Shown here piece by piece: positions 10,953 to 22,786 of a DNA stretch of 64,000 nucleotides (positions within the stretch are counted from its first letter, which is position 1; every line of letters begins with the position of its first letter). Source of the stretch: Chamaecrista fasciculata (lineage: Eukaryota > Streptophyta > Magnoliopsida > Fabales > Fabaceae); NCBI GenBank assembly GCA_003254925.1, contig QANZ01002862.1, positions 44,540 to 108,539 on the forward strand. The letters run 5' to 3'. Under the pieces are notes generated by a model that was not told where the DNA came from, ran no database searches, and saw only the letters and a list, made by a program, of their open reading frames with translations. The translations under genes and the position numbers were made by a program.

Positions 10953-12125
10953 TGTTAGATTAAAATTTGATTAATGAGTTGTTAATTAATTAATCTAATT
11001 AATCTAATTAATTATTTGTTAATTAAATGGGATAATGTTTTTGATAATGTCAAATATTGGTTTACACATCCCAAAGTCTGAAAATCATATCCCATGTAAG
11101 TGATGAGTTCACTCCCTAGCTTTTGCAAATACTTTTCTTTGATTTATGACTTTTACCATTTATGGAAAAGAACTTGTACTGCGCTAGTTTCCTTTCAAGG
11201 AAACGCTCTGTCTGTGTGATACAAGAAACAAGTACAAAAAGCAATAAATCACCAACTCTATATACCAACTCTTCGACTCAAGAAGAAAAACTCTAGGACT
11301 AAAATGTAGAAGGTACTAACGTGCTCTGTGCTACTTAGAATCTACAAAGAGACGTTGAAGAAGAAAAAAGACGTGAAGCTCCATCCAAGCATTAAATGCA
11401 AGATCAAATCAGAGATTGACTAAGATCTCAAGATGGACAACCTTGCTCTGATCTTTAGAAAGAGTCGTTGCAATATTTGACCGTTAAAGCCTCAGCTCCT
11501 AACGACTAGCTCCTTTAGAGGTTCTATATATATGAAGCAGAACAATAACTGAAGATATACAAGACTTACACGACTTACAACGATCATATAATTCTCTCTG
11601 TATACTCTTCTCATTTAGCTTAGTGCTATACAGTCTTAGTGACTACTCTCCTAGCTAGTGAGAAAAACTCAATTCCTTCTATTCTTTTCTCTGTGTAGTT
11701 CCTAGAAGGCTTTTTCTAACTTCCTGTGTAAAACCCTTTGGGTGAGCCTTAGTGTTTAAGGTTGGATAGATTTGGTAATAGCTTAGAAAGCTTCTTGTGA
11801 CACCGAGTTGTTATTGTACTAGCTGAGCTTGTAAAACCAAGTATGGTGAACCTCCGAGAAAATGGTTAGCTCTTGTGTAATTGTTACCCAACTTATAAAA
11901 CCTCTCTTGCTGTGTGCTTGAGGAATGGACGTAGCATCAGGTGTAAACTTGGTGTGAATCACTTTATATCGTGGTGTGATCTTCCTGATCCTTTATCCTC
12001 ATATCTGTTATTGTCTAACTGTGTGTTTTGCAGGAACTCCTTTTAAGGAACTGATTTGAATAAAACTGAAAAAGTTTTAAATAACCGATTCACTCCACTC
12101 CTGTCTTGGTTATTCCATTTACACT
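10953..12125 (+). mobile_element. Copia LTR (SIRE/Maximus-like), probably solo
   Basis: Opens TGTTAGATTAAAA and closes with a GGAACT..AAGTTTTAA..CGATTCACTCC stretch like the ends of the LTRs at 32170 and 48664. It splits an SPH promoter: the left flank (GATAATGGTGTTTT) and right flank ((TA)n then GGTGGTGG..GGATGAAGGCAA) are contiguous in SPH-B at about 30300-30370. No internal retrotransposon region accompanies it, hence a solo LTR. The exact 3' boundary is uncertain by a few bases. Confidence 0.6.
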
Positions 12126-12162
<37 letters not shown>

Positions 12163-12535
12163 GAACGGTGGTGGTCTGGTGGATGAAGGCAATGTCGTTC
12201 GTCGAATGAAAAAGTGAAAAATGAATTTTCTAATATATATGAACTTTATAATTTAATGAGAATTGTTCCATAGATAAAAAAGCTATAAACTTTTTCTTTA
12301 ATTTGTCTGTAAAAGAATTCTAGAGTAAACTAGATAAATTTATTTCATTTATCGGGATATATCGGAATCAAACGGTAACCGCACCACACAAAGGGATCGA
12401 TATAGTAGAAAGAAAAAAAAGTAACTAAGAGTACAACAGTATAGAGACATTCCTTTAAAAATGTAAATATTACTTATTTAAATTTTGCTTCTACCAACTA
12501 AATTTTCTATTTGTCATACTAAACATGGTGAAAAA
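12126..12535. other. AT microsatellite and continuation of SPH relic promoter
   Basis: (AT)n at about 12128-12160, then about 70 bp matching the SPH-B upstream region (30339-30371). The remainder to 12535 is unassigned AT-rich DNA. Confidence 0.5.
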
Positions 12536-12539
12536 CCTA

Positions 12540-13340
12540 TAGATTTTGGTCCTTATTAAAATTTTGTTTTGATCTCTAAATGTTTTTTTTTGTCCTTAAT
12601 GTTTCTCAAAATTTTAATTAATCATTGATTTCTAACTATCAAACATGATCATATCTCTCTCCTTTCAAAACTGAATGTGATTAAATTAGAGTTACGAGTT
12701 AAATTTGATGAGTTATTTTTACTCAATTGGAGTTATCATCAAAGGAGGTCAAATCAAACATGAAATTGGACCCACGAATGATGAGCCACTTATTTCATGA
12801 ATTTAGTTATATATATCTCTCATTTCAAGTCGGAATGCAACGAAATTGAAGTTACAAGTTACTCTTGACGAGTCAATTCTTTATTCAGTTAGAGTCGATG
12901 ATAAACGAGGTCAAGTAGTATTTTGAGAGTGAGTTAGTCAAAAAATCAATAATAACTTTTTGAATGCTATTTGACTACTTTTGTCAACAATCTTAACTAG
13001 AATAGAAAAAACTAGTCAAGCGTATTTTGTAGTTCCGATTCTATTACATTTGGACTTGAAACAAGACAGATATGACCAAATTCATAAAACAAGTGGTCTA
13101 TTTACATTGCGAACCCAGTTTCATGCTCGATTTAACCTCATGTGCCGATGGCTCTAACTAGGCAAAGAAAGAACTCATTGCATTTGAGTTCGAAACCAAA
13201 GAGACATGACCATATTCAATAGTAGTTTGTGATCAATGATGAAGCTTTTTGAAAATATCAAAGACCAAAATGAAAAAAAAAATATTAGGGACTAAGACAG
13301 AACTTAAAATAAATATTAAAGACCAAAATAAATTTTTGAT
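12540..13340. mobile_element. MITE-like element with degenerate long inverted ends
   Basis: The left end (GATTTTGGTCCTTATTAAAA) and the right end (TATTAAAGACCAAAATAAAT) are degenerate complements, and the interior has no gene. Interior phrases such as GA(C/G)A(T/G)ATGACCAAATTC and TTGAAACAAGA recur at 48410-50480 and 51770-52115, so this is a family present at least three times. Class is not certain; Mutator-like is likely. Confidence 0.55.
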
Positions 13341-13359
13341 CAACTTCACACATTTGAAT

Positions 13360-14199
13360 AAGTGACATGATCGGTCGGGTTTCTTTGTTTTTGGAAAACA
13401 CAACACAACATGCCGTTTAGTACAATGGTCTAAAGAATTGTACCATCATCGTATGATGCCACCTCACTTGTAAGTCATAACTAATTCTTGAAAGAATTGA
13501 CGTTTTGTGGCAGCCCCATAGCCCTCCAGCTTTGTTTTTGGACAACACAACATGTCGTTTATTTATTATTATATCGAAACTCTTGACCATTATACCTTTG
13601 CAAGAGAAAAGTTAAAAAAAAATCGTTAAACTATAGTTCTGTATTTTTTATAAAAAAATATTAAATATAAAAGGATGTTGTGCATTTGGAGTTTGGACAA
13701 AAACTTTACATGAAATTATCATTACATATATTGAACACACTTCAAAAACATGATAAAACAAACAAAAACTTCAGTTATAATTTATGATGTCTAAACATTT
13801 TATTTTGAGGGTGTCTCACCATGTATTCGTGTATAAAATTTGTACGACACATATTTATAAGTTTTAGAATATAACATGCATAATTTTTTTTGTAATTTAA
13901 AATGATAAACAATAAAAAATAATGACACATATAACATACATATATTATAAATAAATATTATTAATTTTAAAGTTCTCATCAAAATTTATAAATCAGTGTG
14001 ATATCATGTATGTCGTATGATATCATATATATTATATATCATATGTGTCATAAATATATATCGTATGATATCATGTAACTTTCAACATTTAATGTATCAG
14101 TGTGTCTGTGCCCATAGATCTTTGTACACCTTGATGTTGTCCGTACGTAAATAACTAATTTTTTATGATTTAAAGCATACACATTATGATGGAAGAAGC
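13360..14199 (+). promoter_or_regulatory. Upstream block of KTI2
   Basis: Matches the KTI1 upstream block at 6650-7130, including TTGAAAGAATTGACGTTTTG and ACAACATGTCGTTTA. The latter is repeated on both sides of the block (13395-13420 and 13530-13560). From 13990 to 14090 there is a local cluster of ATGATATCAT-type palindromic repeats. No gene. Confidence 0.55.
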
Positions 14200-14202
14200 T
14201 AA

Positions 14203-14513
14203 GGCCCAGTTCGTTTGCGTTTTGATTATAATCTGTTACGATTATAATCGTAATAAGCGTGTTCGTTTACGTTTTTTTCTGATCAAATTATAATCATGAT
14301 TTTTTTATAATCAAACACATTCAATTACACTTATACCCCTATACATATACCTATAATTACCTATACTCTAAAACAATCAATCACCCATCACAAGGGTAAA
14401 ATAGTCATTTACCTCAACATTGGGCTAAATTGTTAATTTGTTAAAATAATTTGGGACTAAAACTAATATTTTAGCCATACTTTCTTGTTTTCTCTCCCTC
14501 TCGTCTCTCTCTC

Positions 14514-14559
<46 letters not shown>

Positions 14560-15652
14560 TTCGTCGTCCGCCGTCTCTCTCCCGTCGCCTCTCTCTCTCT
14601 CTCTCTCTTCCTCCGTCGTCCGCTCTTCTCTGCATTCTCGCCTCCTTTGCACTATCACCAAATCAATTAGTCCATGATTATGTTGCTGGTCTTAGAAAAG
14701 CAAAGGGTTTCATAATCAACATCAGTGTCCGGTGTTGAGGCTCAAATTCTGAAATTGAAAACCATTAATGTAATACCCAGGGCCATTTTCGAAGATGCGT
14801 GGATTCATCAACGCTTTCGGCCAGCAATTACAGCTTCGATTTTGCAGCTTTAGATCGTGGATTCATCATAGCAAAATCCCTAAAACACACTAATTTCAGT
14901 TTCAGATTCATCACAGCAAAATCTCGACAGAAAATATAAATCGATTTCGATTTCGTTTTAGATTTGATTTCGTTGTTCGATTTCTCTGTTTCGTCTTTGC
15001 TGTTTGATTTGATTTCTTTGTTTCGTCTTCGCTGTTTGATTCCGGCGAGAGAGAGAGAGAGAGAGAGAGGGGACGAGGAATGGATGATGAAGAAGATGTT
15101 CGATTCCTTAGAGAGAGAGAGAGAGAGAGATTTATGCCAAATTGGAAAAAAAAAATTCGGGTCCGCTTGCGTTTTTATCTTCTCTCTCATCTGCTGTGAA
15201 ACGGTGCGCCATTTCCATCGTTGGTCCACCAAATGTCGAGCACAAATTGTACATTTTAGTCCTTTTGGTGCACCATTACGTAGGCCAAAATTCATTCGGT
15301 GCACCAAATCAAATAATCAACCCCCCACTTGCACATGAAAATAATCATGTTTTCACGCTTTTCAAGGCAAAAAGTAACATACTTTGATTTTTTTCAAACA
15401 ACAATCACATCCAAACACACTTTTATTATAATCAAATCACATCCAAACACACTTTTATTATAATCAAATCACAATTTATTTCCTTACCCTTCTATCTACC
15501 AACCACAATCATTACATACCCATTTTAATAATTTCACACTAAATAATCAACAATCATCCAAACACCACTACAAAAATAATCAACTTTGATTATAATCACA
15601 CTGCGATTATAATCAAAACAAATTTTTAAAAAAAACGCAAACGAACTGACCC
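14203..15652. mobile_element. PIF/Harbinger-type non-autonomous element in KTI2 promoter
   Basis: 1450 bp with inverted ends (left GGCCCAGTTCGTTTGCG, right complement GGGTCAGTTCGTTTGCG) and a 3-bp TAA target duplication at 14200-14202 and 15653-15655, the hallmark of PIF/Harbinger insertions. KTI1 supplies the empty site (GAAGAAGCCACACACATGAC near 7950). Inside are a CT-rich run (14500-14610, with two GTCGTCCGCCGTC-like units) and GA runs (15045-15130). The 61- to 159-codon frames here are low-complexity artefacts. It separates the KTI2 upstream block from its core promoter. Confidence 0.85.
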
Positions 15653-15692
15653 TAAGTCACACACATGCATGACACACCGCTCCTCTATCTAG

Positions 15693-15700
15693 CAATAAAT
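15693..15700 (+). promoter_or_regulatory. Degraded TATA box of KTI2
   Basis: CAATAAAT stands where KTI1 has CTATAAAT, so the first T of the TATA box is lost. This fits decay of the gene. Confidence 0.4.
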
Positions 15701-15767
15701 AAAACCACATACACTCTCTATCATCCTCAATTGCTGAGTGAGTTAATAACAAAAGATGAAGACTCTG

Positions 15768-15985
15768 TAACCAAGCTTGGTTGGTCTAGTGGTTAGCTCA
15801 CTAGTCGCTTAAGCAAGTGTCGGGGTTCGATTCCTGTCTTGTGTATGCAGCAACCAATTGACCAACGGCAAACCCTTAAATGGAGCTCAGATCCGCGGAG
15901 GATTAGTCCTTAGCCCATCGGGCTGGGAGAGACCTTGGAAAAAAAAAAAAAAAAAAAAANAAAAAAAAAAAAAAAAAAAAAAAAG
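15768..15985 (+). mobile_element. tRNA-derived SINE inserted at the KTI2 start codon
   Basis: The 5' part contains RNA polymerase III boxes: an A-box-like TGGTCTAGTGG (15782-15792) and a B box GGTTCGATTCC (15824-15834). The 3' end is a long poly-A interrupted by an N at 15960. It is flanked by a perfect 15-bp target duplication AAGATGAAGACTCTG at 15753-15767 and 15986-16000. That duplication contains the KTI2 ATG and next codons, so an upstream copy (ATG at 15756) now reads Met-Lys-Thr-Leu-stop, while the downstream copy restores a full start for the KTI2 frame. Confidence 0.92.
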
Positions 15986-15988
15986 AAG

Positions 15989-16600
15989 ATGAAGACTCTG
16001 TTATTGCATTTGCTCTTTATTGTTTTCGCCTTGACCTCCACTTCACTCGCCTATTACCCTTTGGTTGACACCTCCGGCAACATCCTCCTAAATGCCTTAG
16101 GTAGATATTTCATCAGCCCGGTGATCGAACTGGAAGCCCGGGTTCAGCTCGCCCGAACCGGAAGCGAAACCTGCCCTCGGACCGTGGCCCTTGGCGGCTC
16201 TGAAAGCGCCATCCCCGTGAGATTCTTATCGCCGCTTGGCGTTCTGGATCTCTTCAAAGCCGCGCGTGTCCACGTGGACTCCTTGCCACCTTTGCACGAG
16301 TCATACACGTGCCTCCCGTTGCTTGCCAGGAGGAAGGTGGATGAAGAAGATGGGAGTGTCAAGATTGTAGGGGAAGGAGAATATACTGGACTCTGGTTCT
16401 TTCATAATTGAGGGGGTTAGTGAAAAAGAATTCAACTTCCAGATTGTGGGGCACAATCACAAGATAATGATGATGAGTGTAAGGATATTGGAGTCTCTAG
16501 TGATAGTAATAGGCGTTTGATTGTGAAGGATTGAGAGCCATTAATAGTGAGATTCGTGAGGACATATGCTTCTTATCAAGGAATCAGGATGACAGTTTGA
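15989..16600 (+). pseudogene. KTI2 pseudogene (Kunitz-type inhibitor)
   Basis: From the ATG at 15989 the frame runs 140 codons to a stop at 16409-16411: signal peptide (1-21), STI signature (LVDTSGNILLNALGRYFI) and the first two cysteines. Compared with KTI1 there is then a 2-base loss at about 16390 and a 1-base loss at about 16430, which together restore the frame, followed by a nonsense change in the KDGEP segment at about 16533. The second half lacks an open frame but is recognisable to the old stop at 16598-16600. The reactive-site P1 position aligns with Gly84. A SINE separates it from its promoter. A truncated secreted product is possible but improbable as an inhibitor. Confidence 0.85.
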
Positions 16601-16740
16601 TCATTCCTGTATTTTTTATGGACTAAATTAATAATTTAGTTCCTGAAAGATCATTGATGAGTGGACAACACGGTTAATTTTCATAAGAACAATAAACACG
16701 ATATCTTATTTCTAAGAGTATGGATTCAACAAATTATGTT
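16601..16740. other. KTI2 3' flank
   Basis: Short flank related to the DNA after KTI1 and before the SPH relic (TAAGAGTAT at 16714 and 10386). It is interrupted by the copia element at 16746. Confidence 0.5.
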
Positions 16741-17225
16741 ATAGATGTTAGAATGTGGCCGAATAAATAAATAAATAATATTATTAATATTTATCTTTGA
16801 TATTATATGATTAAAGATAATGATATCTTTAATATTAAGTGATCAAAGATATTATGGTTATGTTTAAAGTTTGAAATATATTTTAATAGCTGAATAGATC
16901 TCAGCCGTATATTTGGTTACTTGATGGACGTACCATATTAAAATTTAAAACTTATTTAAATTGGTCTTCTCTCTACCCATAAAGGGGTAACACATTTATG
17001 AGAATTAAATCAGAAAACAATCACTCTGAATCTTTCATCACTAAAGAAATCCGTGTACCATTAAAGATAGGGGAAAAGAGAGAAATCAATTTAACAAAAT
17101 AAAGATGAAGATCAAGATGGTTTCTAATACTCCATATATGTATTTTATTGTAAAAGTTATGAGATTTTAATAACTTGATATTTAAAGATTTTGAGTATGT
17201 TTTCAAGAATGATAAATTTAACATT

Positions 17226-17238
17226 TGATATCAGAGCC
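17226..17238 (+). other. Copia primer-binding site
   Basis: TGATATCAGAGCC, one change from the common initiator tRNA-Met type TGGTATCAGAGCC, two bases inside the 5' LTR. Confidence 0.85.
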
Positions 17239-17744
17239 TAAGTTAAAAATCTCATAATTTTTTATTAAAGATTATCGTCTATCTCTTTATAGTATGTGTT
17301 TGCCATTAAATTTTTAATCACGGTATACGCATATGAAGGCGGCATGAATTGTTTGATTAATTGTAAATTTGCTTCATCAAATAAAGATACTAATAGGATG
17401 GATGATTAAACGATTGCCGATTTGGATACAACTTTATCGTATGACATCACTGTGCGTCCATGTGTATATTATAATTGTTAATTGCCGTGATGATTCTTAA
17501 TTCGCATGCTTAGGGTAAGGTATACATATATTGCATATAGATTAGGATGAGTATTTGATGGCTTTATTGCATCTCGGTAAACGCGAACATATATGTATGA
17601 TTGTGTTTGGCAATTTTCTTTTGAAGAACGATATATTGAGCATGTATTTGATTATTATGATGATGTAGTGTACTTTGATTATATATATATATATATTTAA
17701 TTACTGTTTGCTTCACTCAATTTATTGTTTTGAACTCAATAATT

Positions 17745-18390
17745 ATCATAAAGAGTTTTTAAATTTATTTTAAGATAATTTGTTAGTCACTAAAGTAGCC
17801 AAATCATAAGGTTAATAAATTTCAAATAAAGATAGTTATTGAATGTCGGAAGATATATGTATGCTTACTCTTTTGAACTCAACAATCATCATTAAGATTT
17901 TGAAATATATTTTAAGTTAATTTATTATTCATCAAAGTAGCGAAATCTTGAAGTGTATCAATTTCTAATAAAGTAATTACTGGATATAATTAAGATTTTT
18001 GAAATTTACTTTAAGTTGATTTGTTAGTCACCAAAGTGGTCAAATCTTGAAGTTTATAAATTTCAAATAAAGATAATTATCAGATATCATTAAGAGTTTT
18101 TAAATTTATTTTAAGTTGATTTGTTAGTCACCAAAGTGGCCAAATCTCGAAGTTTTTAAATTTCAAATAAAGATAATTATTGGATATCATTAAGAGTTTT
18201 GAAATTTATTTTAAGTTGATTTGTTAGTCACCAAATTGGCCAAATCTTGAAGTTTATGAATTTCAAATAAAGATCATTATCGAATATCATTAAGAGTTTT
18301 GAAATTTAAATTAAGTTGATTTGTTAGTCACCAAAGTAGTCAAATCTTGAAGTTGAAATAAATTTCAAACAAAGATAATTATTGGATGCT
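17745..18390 (+). repeat. Tandem repeat, about 100-bp unit, six copies, in copia leader
   Basis: Units begin near 17750, 17890, 17990, 18088, 18188 and 18287. Each contains ATTTGTTAGTCACCAAAGT, then CAAATCTTGAAGTTTA, then AAATAAAGATAATTAT. The inner copies are most alike, as expected of unequal exchange or slippage. The run ends in an (AAATAT)n stretch at 18395-18435. The repeat lies between the primer-binding site and gag and is non-coding. Confidence 0.85.
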
Positions 18391-18864
18391 GTTGTATATA
18401 TATATAAATATAAATATAAATATAAATATAAATATTTATATATTTAAGTAAATGTCTTAGTGTTAACAAAGTTTACTATTTTTAAATTTTTTAGATTTAT
18501 TCAAAGGTGAATTAATTGTTTTAAAGATAATGAACATAAATGAAATAGTAATTATTTTCTTTGATCGTGTATATTTGATTATCCAAAGATTTCATATGTA
18601 CTTGATTGGAGATTTTAATTTACTAATAAAGATAAAATTCTTTTGTCATTTAATTTATGATAGTATATTATAATTTCTACCCAAAGGAGAATTATAATAT
18701 GCTTCTATGATGTCGCTATCTGTTTATTTGAGCTTATGTGAAAGTCTAGATTTTTGTGCAATTATGAATTACTTTATAGTTTTTGCACTTGATTCCTAAG
18801 TCTCACCTGTTGCTATGTTTAATTGTGTGAACTTTTATGAATTGTGTTAACAAGTTAACTTTCA

Positions 18865-19590
18865 CTTAAGTGTCTTGGATCTTGACTTGACAATATTGAA
18901 AGATAAGCCTACTGCTATTATTGATAAAAGTAGTGAGGAAGATAAGTCACACTATAATGCATGGGCACGTTCCAACAGATTAAGTCTTATGTTGATGCGA
19001 ATGATTATTGCTAACAACATTAAGAAAACAATTCTACAAATTGAAAGTGCAAAGGAATACCTTCAATTTGTGGAAGAACGCTTCTGCACTGCAGATAAGT
19101 CACTCGCTGGTAAGAACTCACGACCATAAAGTTTGATGGGTCGCGAGGTATACAAGAACATATCATTGAGATGAAAAACATTGCAGCAAGATTAAGAACC
19201 TTGGGGATGACTGTAAAAGACTCATTTATTGTTCAATTTATTTTAAACTCACTTCCTCATGAATATGGGCCATTTCAGATCAATTATAACACTATTAAGG
19301 ATAAGTGAGATATTAATGAATTGGCCAGTAAGCTTGTTCAATAGGAAATGAGATTAAAGAAACATGAGAGTCATTCAGTCAACCTCATGGGCAAAGGAGC
19401 TGAAAAAGCAATTAAGCCAAAAGCCAACAAGTTTAAGAAAGGAAACATACCTATTAATGACACTGAGGTTGAGAAGAATGACCAGAAGGCAAGTAAATGC
19501 CATTTTTGTAGAAAACTGATCACTTCCAGAAGGATTGCCCGAAACATAAAGCTTGGTTTGAAAAGAAAGGTAAGCCTAGTGCTTTAGTAT
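18865..19590 (+). pseudogene. Copia gag remnant with zinc knuckle
   Basis: Recognisable gag core (AWARSNRLSLMLMR, then EYLQFVEERF) with an in-frame stop after KNSRP at about 19129 and another near 19309. Around 19497-19550 a CHFC..H....C knuckle can be followed by changing frame. This is the nucleocapsid part of the element at 16746. Confidence 0.8.
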
Positions 19591-19599
19591 GTTATGAAT

Positions 19600-20360
19600 C
19601 AAACTTAGCAGAATTTCCATATAATACTTGGTGGCTTGATTCTGGTGCTACTACTCATGTTTGTAACATGATACAGGGATTCCTTACGATCCAAACCATA
19701 ACTCCAAATGAAAGTTTCCTATCAATGGGAAATCGTATGAAGCCTCCAATTGAAGGCATAGGGACTTATCGATTGATCTTGGATACTGGATATCACTTAG
19801 ATCTATTAAGAACTCTTTATGTACCTTCAGTTTTTAGAAACCTTATTTCATTGGCTAGATTAGATGTTTCTGATTTTAATGTTAAATTTGGACATGGTCG
19901 TTTTAATTTATTTAAAGACAATGCCTGTATTGGATCTGGTACTCTTTCTGATGGTTTATAAAGATTGAAACTTGATAATGTTTTTGCTGAATCCTTGCTC
20001 GTAGTTCATCGAAATGCTGGAATTAAATGTAATAGATTGAATGACCAATCTGCTTACTTGTAGCATAAACGTTTGGGACACATATCCAAGGAAAGAATGG
20101 AAAAACTAGTACGGAATGAAAAACTTCCAAAACTAGATTTTTCTGATTTTGGTTTATGTGTGAATTGCATTAAGGGAAAGCAAACCAAACATAAAGAAGA
20201 AAAGGAGCCACAAGAAGTACACAACTTCTTGAAATTATGCACATTGATGTATGTGGACCCTTTAATGTTCCATCTTTCGGTGGATAAAGATATTTCATCA
20301 CCTTCACAGAACCTTTGTTTTTTCACGTTATAGTTTTGTCTATTTTCTTAAAGAAAAATG
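19600..20360 (+). pseudogene. Copia protease, pre-integrase and integrase start (broken)
   Basis: WWLDSGATTHVCN (about 19630-19668) is the aspartic protease active-site region. HKRLGHISKERMEKL (about 20064-20108) is the pre-integrase zinc-binding segment, and the start of the integrase core follows to about 20330 with a frameshift. Stops near 19959 and 20062 break the frame. Confidence 0.82.
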
Positions 20361-20420
20361 TCAAGCAGTGAATGCTCTTGAGGTGTTTGTAAATGAGGTG
20401 AAAGACAATTAGACAGAAAA

Positions 20421-21552
20421 GTGAAAATTCTAAGTTTTGATAGAGGTGAAGAATATTATGTACAGTATGATGAATCAGATCAATGTATAGGTCCAATTGC
20501 TAAATTCCTCGAGAAACATGGCATATGTGTACTGTATACTATGCCAAAACAAAATGATGTGACAGAAAGGCATAATGTGGACCAACCAAAAGGGTTCTCG
20601 GTTGATGAAAAAGACCAAATGGTGTGTAAACTTAAGAAATCAAAATATGGATTAAAAGCAAGCTTCCAGATAATGGTATATTAAGTTTAACGATACGATA
20701 ACATCTTTTGGATTTGAAGAGAATGTGGTTGATCACTGTATTTACCGAAAGGACAGTGGGAGCGAATTTATTTTTTCTAGAATTATATGTTGATGATGTT
20801 TTACTTGTTGCAAATATTTTGGACATATTACGTCAAATGAAAGATTTTCTCTTGAAGATCGAACTTTGAAATGAATGAATTCTTGAGAAATTTAATGTGC
20901 ATGAATGTTCAGGTCGAGTTGTTTACATTCAAAAGGGAGATAAATTCAGTCTCAAGCGATGCCCAGAGTATGATTTGGAAAGAAAGCAAATAGAATCAAT
21001 TCCATATGCTTCTATTGTAGGCAATTTAATGTACTTGCAAACTTCAATACTCAAATTCAGATTTTGCTGAATGTGTTGATAGTAGAAAAAATCTACATTT
21101 GCTTATATATTCTTATAAGCAGATGAAGCAGTATCATGGAAAAGTGTAAAAGAATATGTAATTGCTTCATCCATTATGGAAGCATAATTTGTTGCTTGCT
21201 ATGAGGCAACAAATCATGCATTAAGGCTGCAAAACTTTATTTGAGGACTTGGGGTTGTTGATACCATTACCAAGCCGCTGAAAATTTATGTGATAATGTT
21301 GTAGCAATATTTTTCTCTAAAAACGACAAATATTATGATGACACAAAGCATAATGAATTGAAGTTTTTTGTCGTTAAAGAGGAAGTCAAGAAACAAAGAG
21401 TGTTTATTGAAAGTTTAAAAATTGATCAAATGATTACTGATCCTTTGGCAAAAGGATTACATTCCAAACTATTTAAAGAACATGTAAATAGAATGAGTAT
21501 TGATTGTAACTTATGTTATTTTGATGATGTTGACACTCCTGAGCTCAATTAG
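20421..21552 (+). pseudogene. Copia integrase to RNase H remnant with internal deletion
   Basis: The integrase frame (SFDRGEEYY, aligning with SDRGGEY) stops matching at about 20575, where it joins directly to a reverse transcriptase block (DQPKGFSVDEKDQMVCKLKKS), so most of the integrase C-terminus and reverse transcriptase N-terminus is deleted. The YVDDV polymerase motif is near 20788. RNase H ends with DPLAKGLHSKLFKEHV (about 21439-21486). Multiple stops. Confidence 0.8.
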
Positions 21553-22362
21553 TTTGTTTCTAACATAAACGTGAAATTCTTGTTTCTTATGATAGTGTAC
21601 ACATTATGTCTACTTATGTTGATATAACAGGAAAGTGATCTTTACAAGACATCATAGTGGATCAGACTATGATGAAAATTAAAATTATTCTTTATGAGCC
21701 ATGTATGGTAAGTTACAGATGTAGTTAGTATATAGAAGGAAGTATGTTGCAAAAATGACATACGGCCGTCATAACTCACATTTGATAATTTATTGTACTA
21801 TGGTAATTATGGTGATTGTTACTAATGAAATCAATTCTTATCCGCGCAATTTGTTTAAGCTATTAAGATGTTCTATGTATTACCTATTTATAAGGCCAAG
21901 TGGGAGAATGTTAGAATGTGGCCAAATAAATAGATAAGCAATAGTATTAACATTTATCTTTAATATTATATGATTAAAGATAATGATATCTTTAATATTA
22001 AGTGATCAAAGTTATTATGGTTATGTTTAAAGTTTGAAAGATATTTTAATAGCTGAATAGATCTCAGCCGTATATTTGGTTACTTGATGGACATACCAGA
22101 TTAAAGTTTAAAACCTATTTAAATTGGTCTTCTCTCTACCCATAAGGGGGTAACACATTTATGTGAACTAGGTAGAACAACCACTCTGAATCTTCCATCA
22201 CTAAAGAAACTTGTGTGTCATTAAACATAGGGGAGGAGAGAGAAACCAATTTAACAAAATAAAGATCAAGATCAACATGGTTTCTAACACTTAGGTATGT
22301 ATTTTATTATAAAAGTTAATTTAAAGATTTTGAGTATGTTTTCAAGAATGATAAATTTAACG

Positions 22363-22786
22363 ATAGAATCACCCAATATCAAAGAAGGTGACCCATATGA
22401 TTCACCGGGTTCTCACCCCCACCTAATACTGTAACAACAACAATTGCACCAAGAATGTTCTTTTATTAGGTGGAGTTGGCTATATGAATCAATTGACATC
22501 GACATATATTATTTTTGGACATTTCTACAATTAACTTATTAATGGATAAATGTTTCGAGATGATTTTTTCCAACAATGTTCTTCGATTTCACTAAACCAA
22601 ATGAAAAAAAGAATAATAAACGACAGTTAATTGAGAAGAGAAAAAGATCAAGTAGATCCATGACCATCAGATTATTAATCATTGAAGCTATAAGCCAATC
22701 CATCATCCATCATATCATATCATATATATATATATATGAATGTTATTACATGCCACGCACGAATGCACACATTCTACACGAATTAA
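22363..22786. other. SPH-A 3' flank
   Basis: Opens with ATAGAATCACCCAATATCA, also found before the SPH relic at 10394. The SPH-typical AAAAGATCAAGTAGATCCATG (22640) recurs at the equivalent place after the other SPH genes. No gene. Confidence 0.6.

Larger units (their letters stand above)
16746..22362 (+). mobile_element. Complete but inactive Ty1/copia retrotransposon
   Basis: 5617 bp. 5' LTR 16746-17223 (478 bp) and 3' LTR 21909-22362 (454 bp) both open TGTTAGAATGTGGCC and are closely similar. The 3' LTR ends CG instead of CA. Target duplication ATAGA at 16741-16745 and 22363-22367. A primer-binding site (TGATATCAGAGCC) follows the 5' LTR, and a polypurine tract (AAGTGGGAGAA) ends at 21908. 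Inside, in order: tandem-repeat leader, gag, protease and integrase start, then reverse transcriptase/RNase H remnants. Many stops, frameshifts and a deletion joining integrase to reverse transcriptase make it non-autonomous. It is inserted in the 3' flank between KTI2 and SPH-A. Confidence 0.93.

Noticed and set aside
14425-15387. Several frames of 61-159 codons rich in Arg-Glu or Ser-Leu
   Set aside because: They are translations of CT/GA microsatellites in the Harbinger-type element and appear on both strands.
15768-15840. A functional tRNA gene
   Set aside because: The A and B boxes are present, but the element ends in a poly-A tail with a 15-bp target duplication and does not close an acceptor stem, so it is a SINE.
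15935-15988. Lysine-rich N-terminal extension of the KTI2 frame
   Set aside because: It is the translated poly-A tail of the SINE, including an N; the real start is the ATG at 15989.
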